Source: Anoplolepis gracilipes
Lineage: Eukaryota > Arthropoda > Insecta > Hymenoptera > Formicidae
DNA: 64,000 nucleotides
Direction: 5' to 3'
Assembly (NCBI RefSeq): GCF_047496725.1
Contig: NC_132982.1
Coordinates: 8,945,001 to 9,009,000, forward strand
This document shows, piece by piece, positions 39,188-50,811 of the stretch (position 1 is the first letter of the stretch; the number at the start of each line of letters is the position of its first letter). Both the position numbers and the translations under genes were made by a program. Below the pieces are notes generated by a model that was not told the DNA's origin, did not search any database, and saw only the letters and a program-made list of their open reading frames with translations.

Positions 39188-41769
39188 TATATTTTCTCAT
39201 CTCGGAACAAAAATATCTTATTTAAATAAATCGAGCAAGCGCATTTTCCAAGAAAACACTTTCTCCTATCGCTAAATGCTAAAATTAAATGGTTTATCCC
39301 GAAGAATTAAAATCCTACTCTTATCAAGCTCAAAGAAATAGCGAGTAGATATATCTTCGTCGAACAATTAGTTAGTTAATTTTTCTAAAACACGCATACA
39401 TTAAATTAATTAATTGAATTAAATATATACAATCTATAATTAAATCTATAATTAAATTATTTGTATCTTGTGCTCTACTGCTGTCGTCAAGTCGCAAAAT
39501 CTGCGTTGAAATATACACATTATTTGAAAGAGAGAGGTTTTTATAGATGTAAACCAACTTTATAGCGGGAAGCGATCGAGGAGCGCGAGCCTTTAATCTC
39601 TCGAGGGATAAATGTCGCGATTAAATGAAATGCATTTAATTGCGAGCCGAGTCCGCGCGCGAGAGATGAGGGAAATATTGCAAAGCGCGATTCAATGTCA
39701 CTGGAGACGCGATTTTGCCTTCGACTTGGTGCACATCCGTCGCTCTTAAGGATCCCACCATTCCGGGAGGAGACAAAAAACGAAAAGAGTTTCGCGCGGG
39801 CGAAACAGAGGATTGTGGAATACAGGAATAGGCTGCGCCATACGCGGACTACCGTCTGCATTGCCCTTCGCCTACCCGGTGCCGGGTGTTGCCGTTCTTA
39901 CTAAATATAGAATTTCGATCATGCTTTACCCGCGGTTCTTGACGAGAGTCGCACATCCGGCACGGAATTCTGGGCGCGACTCGACGAGAGCGTCGACTCT
40001 TCATGGCGTCTCTGACGTAAACGGGAGCTAGATTCTTATCAAAATGCAGGAGACCCTGACGTAGGGCATATATCTTTGACGTATGGTTTTTTTCATTAGA
40101 TTTTTTTAGAAACAGCTACCGATACGACTATCGAGAAAACATTTATTTTTCGTCGTAGATGTTTATGTAACGATACCAGAGATAATGTATCACGACCAAA
40201 TCGATAAAAATAAAAGTATTCTAATAGTAAAACGCATAATATTTTTAATTACAATTTTTGCTTTTTTTAAATAGTTGCTTTTAAATGAGTCTTTTTGCTA
40301 AAATAAACTATTTAATATATTTGCAGGATATTCTTTATTCAGTCATATTTAATGAGATTAAAAATTCCCTTTGATTCGCTCTTTAATCAATTTATATAGA
40401 ATGCATCCAAAATTGTAATACAACCGATAAAATATTTTTTGTAAAAATCAATTAAAAGTGTATAGAATATACCATATTTTTTATACGAAACTTTGATTTA
40501 AAAAAAAAATAATTGTAAGAAATAATATGTACAATATACTGAATTGTTCGGAATATTTTCTTTGTCTTGTTTCTAGATAAAATGTACATATAAAATATAC
40601 GTGAATAATATATATTATAGTATATAAAATAAATAGAAGATATGTAAATATCTTTTAAAAAATTAAATACATATTTTAAACCTTTTTAAGTTTGAATAAC
40701 TTTAATTTTCTCTAGTTTTTAAAATCAATTTCCTATAAGAAAATTTTACTCTACATTTTCGATTTATTTTTGTAAAGTCATATATTATTATTCTTTAATT
40801 ATAGTTATTTTTAAAAAATTATAATCAAGCTTCTTTTCATAAGAATGATTCTGTTTAATTTATTAAGATGTTTTCTATTCATGTATCTTTAATGAGATTA
40901 ACAGTTCTTTTTGATTCAGTATTTAAAATCGACATGTTTGAACGAAGAATGTCTCGAAGACAGCCTCATTATTGTTAATTTTTATTCATGATGAACTCTC
41001 ACGCTTATTTAATGATACGTATCAGTATCTTAACATCCCCTCTCTGTCAACTTATCTTACAGATAACCTCGGAGGTTAAAACGGAAGCAAAAAGAGATCT
41101 AAAGACCAAAGTCGAGAGCAAGGCTTTTTAACTTCTCGCGATGAAGTTTTCCCGCAAAAGAAAAAGGAAAAAATATCTGTTAAAAAATGCTTATCACGCG
41201 ACTGTACTTCGCCTCGTCCATGTTCTTCGAGAAGAATTATGCGCAAAGTACAGTGTATTGCTGCGAGGTGCGTTGACCCTCAAATCGATATTTCTATTAG
41301 GTCCCGTATCAGCGTCCGTTCTCATAAAGGTAGTTTTGCTCCTCTCCTCCTCTCTCGTTTCCTTTGTCCTTCCTGCGTCCCAACTCTCATCACCTCTCTG
41401 TCTTTCGTTCACCGCATGCGGTGCGTTTTGCACGAGTGTTTGTCCGTGTTGCGTGACGAGGACAAGCCGGCTTTGAAACGCAGCCGCAAAGTCATAGTCG
41501 CGGTAGAAAACTCCTCGGCCAAGACCACTGACCTCTCTTTCCTCTCCTCTAATCCGATTCAGGATATGAAAACGTTTCGCGATCGGCATGACTTTCTAAT
41601 CCGAGGATATATCACCGGCTCTCCCATCGTGGGGAGATCTTCGATCGATATCAGCGAAACCACTTTTCTTACGATCGAATATTCGATATGACGAGAAAAT
41701 CATAAACCAAGATCGGAGACGAAGATATTTTTATTTTAAACAATAAAGAAAATTGATTATCTTTTCATG

Positions 41770-41847
41770 TTTATTCATTTTATTAATTCAACAACTTTAT
41801 CAATCAAATTAATATTGATTTAATGTTGTTGAATTAATAGAATAAAT
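41770..41847. repeat. Short inverted repeat
   Basis: Arms of about 32 bp (tattaattcaacaac with gttgttgaattaata at the core) flank a loop of roughly 10 bp. It may be a remnant fold-back element; there are no coding features. Confidence 0.7.
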
Positions 41848-44094
41848 TTCAACTACGATGACATTTTTTTTTTCAATGTATGTTAGGGAAAGAATTATCG
41901 AAATATTGAATTAACTTGTTCTTTTATTATTAGAATACTCTAGATAATTATATAATACTCTAAATATTACATAATTTTGATGATGTTAATTGAGTTTTTT
42001 ACTATATTTTTCTACGCTCCTTCGCGCTTGTATTTTCCGTCTTCTTTCCAAGACTGTTGAAACGAACCGCGGTTGATTAACGACGCACTACAGGTACACA
42101 TACGTAATGCGTACCGCAGGTTACGCACTGATGTGGATATACGTGTATATGTATAAGCGAAATCCGGCTACGTCGGTTTATATGCACCGCGGAAATACTG
42201 CACGCTGTAGACGAGGATTACCCCAAGGGCCGTGTTTTCATGCACTCGCGCATGGGAGTGCATAACGTACAAGGGCGCTCTCAATGTGCGTACTGTACAA
42301 TTATCGAAGCGTATCAATTCCGCTTCGCGCCCAGCGAAAGCTGTACCGGTACTACAGATAATGAAATCAACACTGGAAATCCGTACTCGAGAGAAACGCA
42401 CGCTTCGCGTATCTACGATATGTTATCTCATCTACATATACAGTTCAAACGAGCCGAGGATCTGATTCGAAAGTGCCGAGGATCAAAAGTTCTCCTATAC
42501 ACTCAATATTCAAAATCTGTGTGTGGCACAAATTTGTATGTTTTTATAAAAAGATTTATGTATCATATATTTATACATATATTTATTATATAAATATAAG
42601 TAACATACATAGGTATATATAAGTAGCAATTTTTTATAGCATACGATTATATTTTAAATATTTATTTAAAAATATTTAAGTAGAAACAAATTAATATTTT
42701 GAGATATTTTATAATTTATTTTGACTTATGGTGACGAAAAATATGTAAAATCTTATAAAGTCTATTAAAATATTCATTAGATACTTTATAGAATAATTTT
42801 ATATAATCGAATTTATAATTCTACTTTTATATAAGCAAACAGTATTGTACTTGCAAAATATATACCTTTTCTTAAATGCAATATATTTTTTTATATTAAT
42901 TAATTCAGCTTATTAGTTTTTATGTAAAAATATTAAAGTTATCGCAACATAATACGTTACAAAATATTACATATACTTTATGTTACAACGCATCAAAATT
43001 TATGAAATATATTTAATCATTTCATAAAACATTAATAAATTCTATTCATTTTTTGCTAATTCTACATTTATTTATATAGAATATATATAATGAGAAAAAT
43101 CAAGTAAAAAAAAATATATATATATATAATCCTAGAAAAAAGAGGTAATGTTAAAATATCATAAAAGCATGCTATAAAAAGTCATAATATAATACATTTT
43201 CCCTAATAATTTGAGAATCTTTAATTTTACAAAGCGGACGGCTAATTCTTTTCATATCTTCGCGTTGACATCATATTTAACATGTTAATAATAAGAGTTC
43301 TTTTGTAATAATTCGGTAAATTTATTCGCAAAACAATTTAATTCACGAAAGCTCGTCCCGGTAAGAGAATCTTGCATAGAGACCGTTCTTTTAGTTCCAA
43401 TCAATGTTCGAACGCATTCCTGGCCTTATTTGGTCATCATTGAGTCTCCCCGAAGGGTCCTATGGTGCAAGTAATACAACGTATCTTCCCGAAGATTCCG
43501 TGTGACCACAAAGCTTCTCTCGCAAAGAGATAAATTCCTTGATTTGAAGAGAAATAAAATACAGAATCACAAAAGAACAAGAATTTCAACGAAAATCGAT
43601 TTTACAGAGTCTTGTTATCGCGGTGTATTTTGAAACCTTAACCGGATTTTTTTTTTTTCTATTAAAAGAAAGTCGAAACCAATTTTATAAAAAAATACGA
43701 GTCGTAACTATCGATTTAATAAGTATCCTATATACTGTACTAATCCTTCATGTAGAGACTACAGTAAAGATCCTTTCATCGAGACGCGACACGTGAGTCG
43801 AGCGACCGCGAAGTGGGTCATTGTTGTAAGCTGACGAAGAAGACACGCATATACAGTCAAAGAAGAGTCACGGTCGAGAGTAAAGGATCGTCGATCTTTA
43901 CTTGAGCGTTTACGCACGGACGAGTCTGTAATAGCGCAGAACGCTCTCGGCAACCTGCGGCGATCGGAGTGGAAAAACAAAAGGAAGAGACTAAGAGACA
44001 TAGCGCGAAAGAAAGGTATATAGACGTACTCAATAGACGTACACATATATGTAAAACGAGAGAGAGAGAGAGAGAGAAAAGGACCGTTACTTAC

Positions 44095-44233
44095 GTAACT
44101 ACACTCTGCATCGATCGTAAACGCCACAATCGGATTCCCACGCAAATCGGCATCAGGCGAATAGTGAGATTAATAATATTAGGGAGCAATCGCGGTACAT
44201 GATCTCTCCTCAAGTGGCGAGTGAAACGAATTC
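44095..44233 (-). CDS. Candidate alternative 5' exon of the pico transcription unit
   Basis: A 139-nt minus-strand segment. Upstream is a T-rich tract ending gatgacag; downstream is GTTAC|gtaagt, a consensus donor. One frame is open throughout, the other two have stops. It begins with two bases of a codon and ends with two bases of a codon. The single base carried by the 26653-26782 exon completes it, giving ...RSMQSVV-T-EDDSTSG. An internal ATG at 44154 would start MPICVGIRLWRLRSMQSVV. It cannot follow 48702-48805 in frame, so it would be an alternative 5' exon or partly untranslated. The product is not recognised, and a chance pair of splice sites in a CpG-rich patch remains possible. Confidence 0.3.
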
Positions 44234-47200
44234 CTGTCATCATGATGTAAAAAAAAAGTACGCCGATTGTTAACCCTTTCGAACCTGATCACGTTACAAT
44301 TCACGCGTGTATTACGTTTGTGTTGGGTATAAAGTTTCTCGAAATTATTGAAATTTTTTTTTTGAGTGCTGTGCAGTACATAATAAATATTCTACTCTCT
44401 CAATGTACAATATACGATCTTTAATTCTTTTTCTTTATATAAATATTGATATATAGTCGTATATATATTCCTAAAAATCTTTATTAATTATATAAATATT
44501 TAAAATAAAAAAATATCTATATATGTATAAATACTTACACTAATTTCGGCATTTCAAAAATGTGATTCATACATTTGTGAAGATAGATAATATAGAATTT
44601 TTTATTTAATTTCTCAAATGAACTTTACGTTAATAAAATTGTAATAAAGTTGTATAATTTAAATTTTGATTATAAAACATGTGATGTTGAAAGTTATAAT
44701 TAATTCAACATATTCATAAGCCGGTATAATACTAAACATATAAGATGATACGATTAAAGTAACACACATTAAAGTTATATTTTTGCATAAATTATACTAA
44801 AAAGAGATTGGTGAAAAAATATAAATCTTTTGATAAAAATGATGATTTTTCGTCAACGTTTTTATTACGTGAAAAGTGTGTGTTGACGTCGAATTGCAAA
44901 AGCTCTATCAAGACCGCGGACTTGCAAATTCCGACCGTTCGCTTTACGCGTTCATTAATTTCGTAGTGCTCGTAGCACGGATTTTCCGCTTAATTCGCTT
45001 AATTAATCTCGCTGCGCAAACGGCATAATTAATGTGTCCCATGTATTATTCATTGTTGTAAATCGCCAAATCGTTCACTCACATCGTGTCTCGACCGTCG
45101 AAAAGCTTTCCAATTATATGTCTATGTAAATTTATAGAAAAAATAAATAAATAAATAAATAAAATTTCCTACACGCGTATGTAAACAAATTTTTTGTCAA
45201 ACGTAAAAAAATATCATTATTTGATGAAAACTAAAAGATTTCTCTCGTGATTGTTGCTCAACCAGTCTTACTCGATCTCGAGCGTAAAAGTCGCACAGGG
45301 GCCTCATAAATATTGCCCCTCTTAACGGCCGCTAAATGTCGCGCTTATTTATTCTTTGAATGAGTCAAATGTGGCATCGAGAGCGATATCAAACTTGTAT
45401 CGACCGTCTGGTCGATGATGTCAGAGTAAGATGAAGAGAAACTAGAGAACGCCGTTAACTCCGGCGAAACGCCCGAATACAACTGCAGTTGCAAAGTACG
45501 CTTAAGATAAACGCGGATGTAGAAAATAATCGTCGAATGACTTTTATCGATCACAACATCGTGTGCGAACAAGCGGCAAAAAACTAAATTAATATTTGTT
45601 AGAATACATTTAATCAAAAGCGTAAATAAACTATTAAAAATCCTCGGCGTAACAATTTTTAAATTTCTCTTTTACGGATCTGTACACTAATTTCAGCATT
45701 TCAAAAATGTGATTTACACGCATGTAAAGATAAATCATATTTAATCTCAAGTGAATTTTATACATTAATAAAATTTGCCACAGTTGTATAATTTAAATGT
45801 TGATTACTTAAACATATGTGATATTGAAAGTTTAAAAAAAATATAAAAAATACGACAGCTAATATTTATTAAGAAAATAAAATTAAAAAATATATATGTA
45901 TATATTTTAATAGAATTAATTCAATTGAAAAAACATAAATTGCCTCCCTGCCAATTACGTGTTTATACAATTTTAAATACATGTATATATATATATATAT
46001 GTATAAAAAAAGAAAAAATACAATGTATGCGAGATGAAATCCGTGAGTCGCAAGTGAAAGTAGATAATAAGATTACGTCAATGCTCGCGTGACAGCATAT
46101 TATGAATACGTTCAGAAGACCTAAATAGCTAACGACAGGATCCGTTCGCAGCGATTCTAAGGTATCATATCAGCGCCAGCGGCATGAATCCATTCATTCA
46201 TGCGATTGCTCATACGATGCAAGCGCACCTTAACAGTAAAGTGCACTCGAGTACGCGCACTGCCGATCCACGTGATTCACGTCGCGAATATCATCGATTG
46301 AAGGTTCGTGGAAGGTTCGCGCGTGCCCACACTTTCCGTATCCTGTCAAAAATAAGACTGGAGCGAGTGACTCGTGCGCGTGTCGTGTCAAAATTGGCGG
46401 ACAGCCAAATTTCTAATTTTGAAAGCGCGCGAACAGAATATGATTCCAATGCTCTCTGAGAATTAATAAGTGACCTGAATAATGTGTATTAATGTGATAT
46501 TATGTTTCATATTGAGAAATCACCAATAAGTTTGTATCCCATACATTTTCCATAATGAATTCAATAAACTTTTTCAATTTTCATTAATAAGTAAAAAATA
46601 TTTTATTTATTTAAAATATAATATATATAATATCTCTTATATAATATATATAATAAATAATACATATTTGAAATTAAAAAAAAAATTTACTCAGATCGCG
46701 CGACGAAATATTTTTAGAACAGACTTTAATGATGTGTCTTAATAAATAAAATTTAAATGTCGATAGATTTCTCTGACGTCGCTTTTTGTTTTTTTTTTTG
46801 CACTGAAATTTAGTATTCTACGCAGATTGTTAAAAATAATAATCGAGAATTAAGCTTTGCTTGCCTATCTATTTTGTATTTCTCACAAATCGAATGTATT
46901 TTAAAGCATGTGTCAACCTATTTATCTACTAAATTATTTCCCTTTCTTTTTATCTAAACATGTTTTTTTTAACTTTAGACGTCATTTATCTCATTGTAAA
47001 ATTTGTCGAATAGATTTTAAACATCTCTCCTGTTACTATTTAAATTTCGTATTTTGTAAATAAAATTTTACAAAAGAGATGCACTCTTTGTAAAGTGGAT
47101 CAGTGAAGTGAATTGCTTTATAGAATGCATAAAAACCAATATTTCGTATATCGATAAGAATAAATATGAATTAAAAAAATGGATTTTTGCAACGTGAATA

Positions 47201-48701
47201 TGTGTTTTTTTAAGTACAATTACATTGTATTCTATATAGCTTCAAGAGTCATTTCCTTCGTATTTTTTTTCAATTACAAAATCTAAAATTTCATAAAAAG
47301 TAACATATTAAATTTAAAACTTAATTCCGATTTCAATCACAATACCAATAATACTGACTTTAATCACAATTTCGAAAAAAGCAGAAAGTCCAGAAATATT
47401 TTTGTTATAAAAAAATAATCCTTTGTTCGTATTTTAATAATATTAATGTGATACTTGCGCACGCGCACGCGAAATTTATTTCGACATCTCTACGAGAGCC
47501 AAAAATAAATTCTAAAATAATATCATTTCTGTATTCATCTCTCTTTTTCTAATTCTACCTAGTTTTAGAAAGAGATAAAGAAATGTTTTCACAAGACATA
47601 TTTCTTCACCGCTCCTGTCATTCTCTCTTGATCGACCTGGAATTCGAAAATCAATAGACACCCGTCAGCGTGACGAATGCGTTCAGCGGTAATACCATGC
47701 GTACCAATGTAATACCGTGCGTACCATTGACCTTTTACACACCAGGACGAAACCGACGGGAGTGAAGTAACGACGAAGCGAATCGCCGTCACGGCTCCAA
47801 TTCAGCCGATAACGAAGCGTTGATTATCGTGGGACAGTATGCGCATCGCCAATTGTATAAATCTCTTCTTCACGAGCTTATTGAAGTTTAGAGTATTCTT
47901 AGAGAGAAAAGGGGTTGAAGTTCGCTAATAATACTAACGCTAATAATACGCAGGCCTGCAGAAACGGTCCTAAATATAATTTATACAGATACATGCATAA
48001 TTAAACATTCACCTGTATGATGCAGAGTTATAGCACACTGAAAATATATATATATCTATAAAATACAAATTTATTCAGATTTTATATATCTGCAATCTCA
48101 ATGTTAATCACGTAATCATTTTATTATATATTGAGATGGGAGAATAATGAAAATTTTACCATCCGTTTGACATTCGAAGATCACCAAATCCAAAATGACA
48201 CTTCACTTATCGTGACAATTAACTTTGTGTGTGTTACTAACAAATAATATACTTTCACATTTTACTATATCGTATTGTATGAAAAGTGAATAAAACTTTA
48301 ATGCAAATTTAAATTAAATATCTGTGGAACACGATACTCGAAAATATATCGCTTTGTTAACTAAATCAAATAACTCACGTAAAATACGCATTTAACAAAT
48401 TACCGATGTATAAACCGAATTTTTACGTAATTGACAAGTACAATAATTAAAGCACGTGATAAAGTGCAATTATGTTTGATTAAATGCATTAAAAGTCACT
48501 TCAGACTCGATCCATTTTGTACTCGCGATCTTTCTGAAAAATTAAAAATAGAATCGATAATTTTACTCCGATACCACGCAAATTGAATTGTTGGTTAAGG
48601 TACTATAAAGACGTGGGAATTAATTAATCATGCGGTGCTCGTTAATTGTGTGATAATCGTACGGAATAATTACACGTTTAGCGTCTTCTATCAGTACTTA
48701 C
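44234..48701. other. Intron-like DNA
   Basis: AT-rich with CpG-rich patches at about 44.9-45.5, 46.05-46.45 and 47.6-47.85 kb. A five-unit AAAT array lies at 45141-45164. A minus-strand frame at 45345-45482 is discussed in the findings. An imperfect repeat of the type gtaccaatgtaata / gtaccattg occurs near 47700-47730. No gene is supported. Confidence 0.5.
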
Positions 48702-48805
48702 TTGTTGCGATTGTCATCCGAGAGACAATATGATGACACGCATGACGGCTCGCTGTCTTGTCTCTCGCTTGAGTCTCGCCACATAAATGACAACAAGACG
48801 ATCAT
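48702..48805 (-). CDS. pico: First coding exon of the pico homologue (candidate)
   Basis: Minus strand, from an ATG at 48805 to the consensus donor AACAA|gtaagt. The frame is open for 34 codons plus two bases and encodes MIVLLSFMWRDSSERQDSEP followed by SCVSSYCLSDDNRN. An in-frame TGA lies six codons upstream, so this is the initiating exon in this frame. The two trailing bases (AA) plus the first base (A) of the 26.7-kb exon make a Lys codon. The joined product reads ...SDDNRNK-EDDSTSGQFTMER, a continuous acidic/Ser-rich stretch leading to the MRL motif. The real start could also be the second Met (MWRDSSE) or the downstream caccATGg. The 5' end of the exon is not defined; a possible acceptor (gacactaag) follows a pyrimidine-rich tract near 48830. 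Confidence 0.55.
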
Positions 48806-49464
48806 GTGTGTTACCTTTATTCAGAGGCGCGATCACCTTAGTGTCATTCGAGCGACGAAAGACGAGCAAACAGGCAGCAAAAAAACTCCGTGTGTATTAC
48901 GTATCTCTTGAAATACGATCAAGACAAGTATGAAGCAAATTTTACACTTGATCAGTTAAATTACACTTTAGTATTTAATTTTTATGATCGATTCAAGTTT
49001 GATTAAAGAGTAATTAGAATTCAAGCAAGAAGAAATAATGGACTAAAAGAAGCAAAAAAAAAAAAATTATATTTTATTTCAATAACTTGCAATATTTTCT
49101 TATAATTTGTATACTTTGTATTTTTATTTTAAAGTGTTTGCCATTTTTGTTATAATTTCTTAGTTAATTTGTATTTCTTTATTATCTAATTTTTTATTTC
49201 ATAATCTTCTTTACATTTTCTTTTTACTTCTAATTTTCTTGATTTGATTAATATTATAAATAAATAATTTTGTAGATAGTATTTAATTTTCGACACTTTT
49301 CTTTATATTAATTATTTTATCATTCTATTCAATTCCACTCTACTAAATTTACCACTAACTCCATTTCTAAACACAATTATGCTAAACGCTTTGCATTATT
49401 ATTTGAGGAACAATTCCAGGTACCGCCATCAACGCGACGCTCTTAAATAGAGAAAGGGGAGGGG

Positions 49465-49512
<48 letters not shown>

Positions 49513-50745
49513 GACAAAGCTTAATTTCTTGATATTTATTAAGATAGGAGCATTTATTTGCCGGTTGGCAACGCTCACAATCAGTAGAACTGGATTATTA
49601 ACTGTCGACTCAGACATTAGTGCCATGTGTACGCAAAGAAAGCAAATAAACGTGAAAGCCGTAAGGCAATCGTTGCTTGTGTGCATTGTCGGTTGCTATG
49701 ATCTGTCTTTGGTTTCTACGAATGTCTGCATCACGATATCAAGTTGCATTTCCGTGTTTGGAATATTTGTAATCCGGCTCAACCGTCGCGAATTTTCGCA
49801 TATAAGCTCGAGATAGCAGCAGAATTAACGGATCTTGCTACTTAAATCGAAATCTCAGTCCATGTATCTTGTTCTCTGCAAGAAGAATATTAATCGAAAT
49901 AAAGAATAGTAACCATAATTAAAAATCACATATTATTTAAAATAATTTTCCATAAATTCGTCGTATTAATTTTTTATCAATTTTAATATCGATTTTCGTC
50001 GAGTATTTGATGTTGTGATTTATGACTTAATAGATCGCGAATTTCAAACACACTATTTTTCTACGAATATATTTTTTTCCTCGAGGAAAAAGAATTATGT
50101 AATTCTGTCGAATCACCTGAGTAAAGGGAAGGCAATATAAGAAACTTGAAACGTACGGCATATACGTGATCTTTGAATTCGGTATTTCATTACGTACGTA
50201 TTTGCTCGCTATATTTGGCGGATTATTTGAACGTGAAAGCGGCGCGTTTGACAACCCGATCGATAGAGAAAACTGGCCGGCATAAACGGTTTAACATCGA
50301 TACGACAAACAAATCACCCGTCGTCGGAAGTCTCGATAATGCCGATTGACGGCATTGGGCGTAGCAAACATCGATTCCGCGGCTAAATGATCGGTCGTCG
50401 ACGAACGTCGATGCGTGAAACGCGCGCATTTGTCGCCAAGCGATATTTAATCACCGCTTCTCAATTTCAACGTCGCGCTTCATTATTCCCGAGCGACGTG
50501 CGTGAAGCATGAGCGTGTTTTAGCGTTTCGCCCGTTCTTTCTAAACGCGTTTAATCTTCGCTGTACAATGCACTCTCTCTCTCTCTTTTTTTGTTTTCAT
50601 TCGTTTTTGCCCGAAAGGCAAAAAATGTCGCTTAATTAATTCCATCCCCGTCATCACACACAACGATAATTCGACGGAAATCTTGAAACAAATTAATTAT
50701 GACTATCCATGATTATAGATATTTCCTAGAAAAATAAATCGACCC

Positions 50746-50749
<4 letters not shown>

Positions 50750-50808
<59 letters not shown>
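50750..50808. repeat. GA dinucleotide microsatellite
   Basis: About 29 uninterrupted GA units, the longest pure array in the window and a likely polymorphic locus. Confidence 0.95.

Positions 50809-50811
<3 letters not shown>

Larger units (their letters stand above)
26783..44094. other. Long intron, high-coordinate side of the pico exon
   Basis: Read as intron sequence on the minus-strand gene. CpG-rich islands lie at about 27.2-27.5, 29.95-30.4, 31.5-32.25, 32.8-33.15, 33.4-33.85, 35.9-36.2, 36.6-36.9, 38.3-38.6, 39.55-40.05, 41.05-41.7, 42.0-42.5 and 43.75-44.25 kb, separated by AT-rich DNA. The longest frames in the islands (for example 41239-41691 plus, 32774-33154 plus) have no recognisable product and overlap antisense frames. 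The islands may be intronic regulatory elements; nothing else is supported apart from the repeats listed separately. Confidence 0.5.

Noticed and set aside
41141..41691. Overlapping 111-, 131- and 150-codon frames
   Set aside because: They are on both strands with no recognisable motif, and the CpG-rich composition explains the open frames.
45248..45260. tgattgttgctca, resembling the 5' part of the microRNA miR-315
   Set aside because: Only 13 bases match and the flanks do not fold into a precursor hairpin with a complementary arm.
47589..47792. Minus-strand frame of 67 codons
   Set aside because: It includes an imperfect internal duplication, has no consensus donor and no recognised product.
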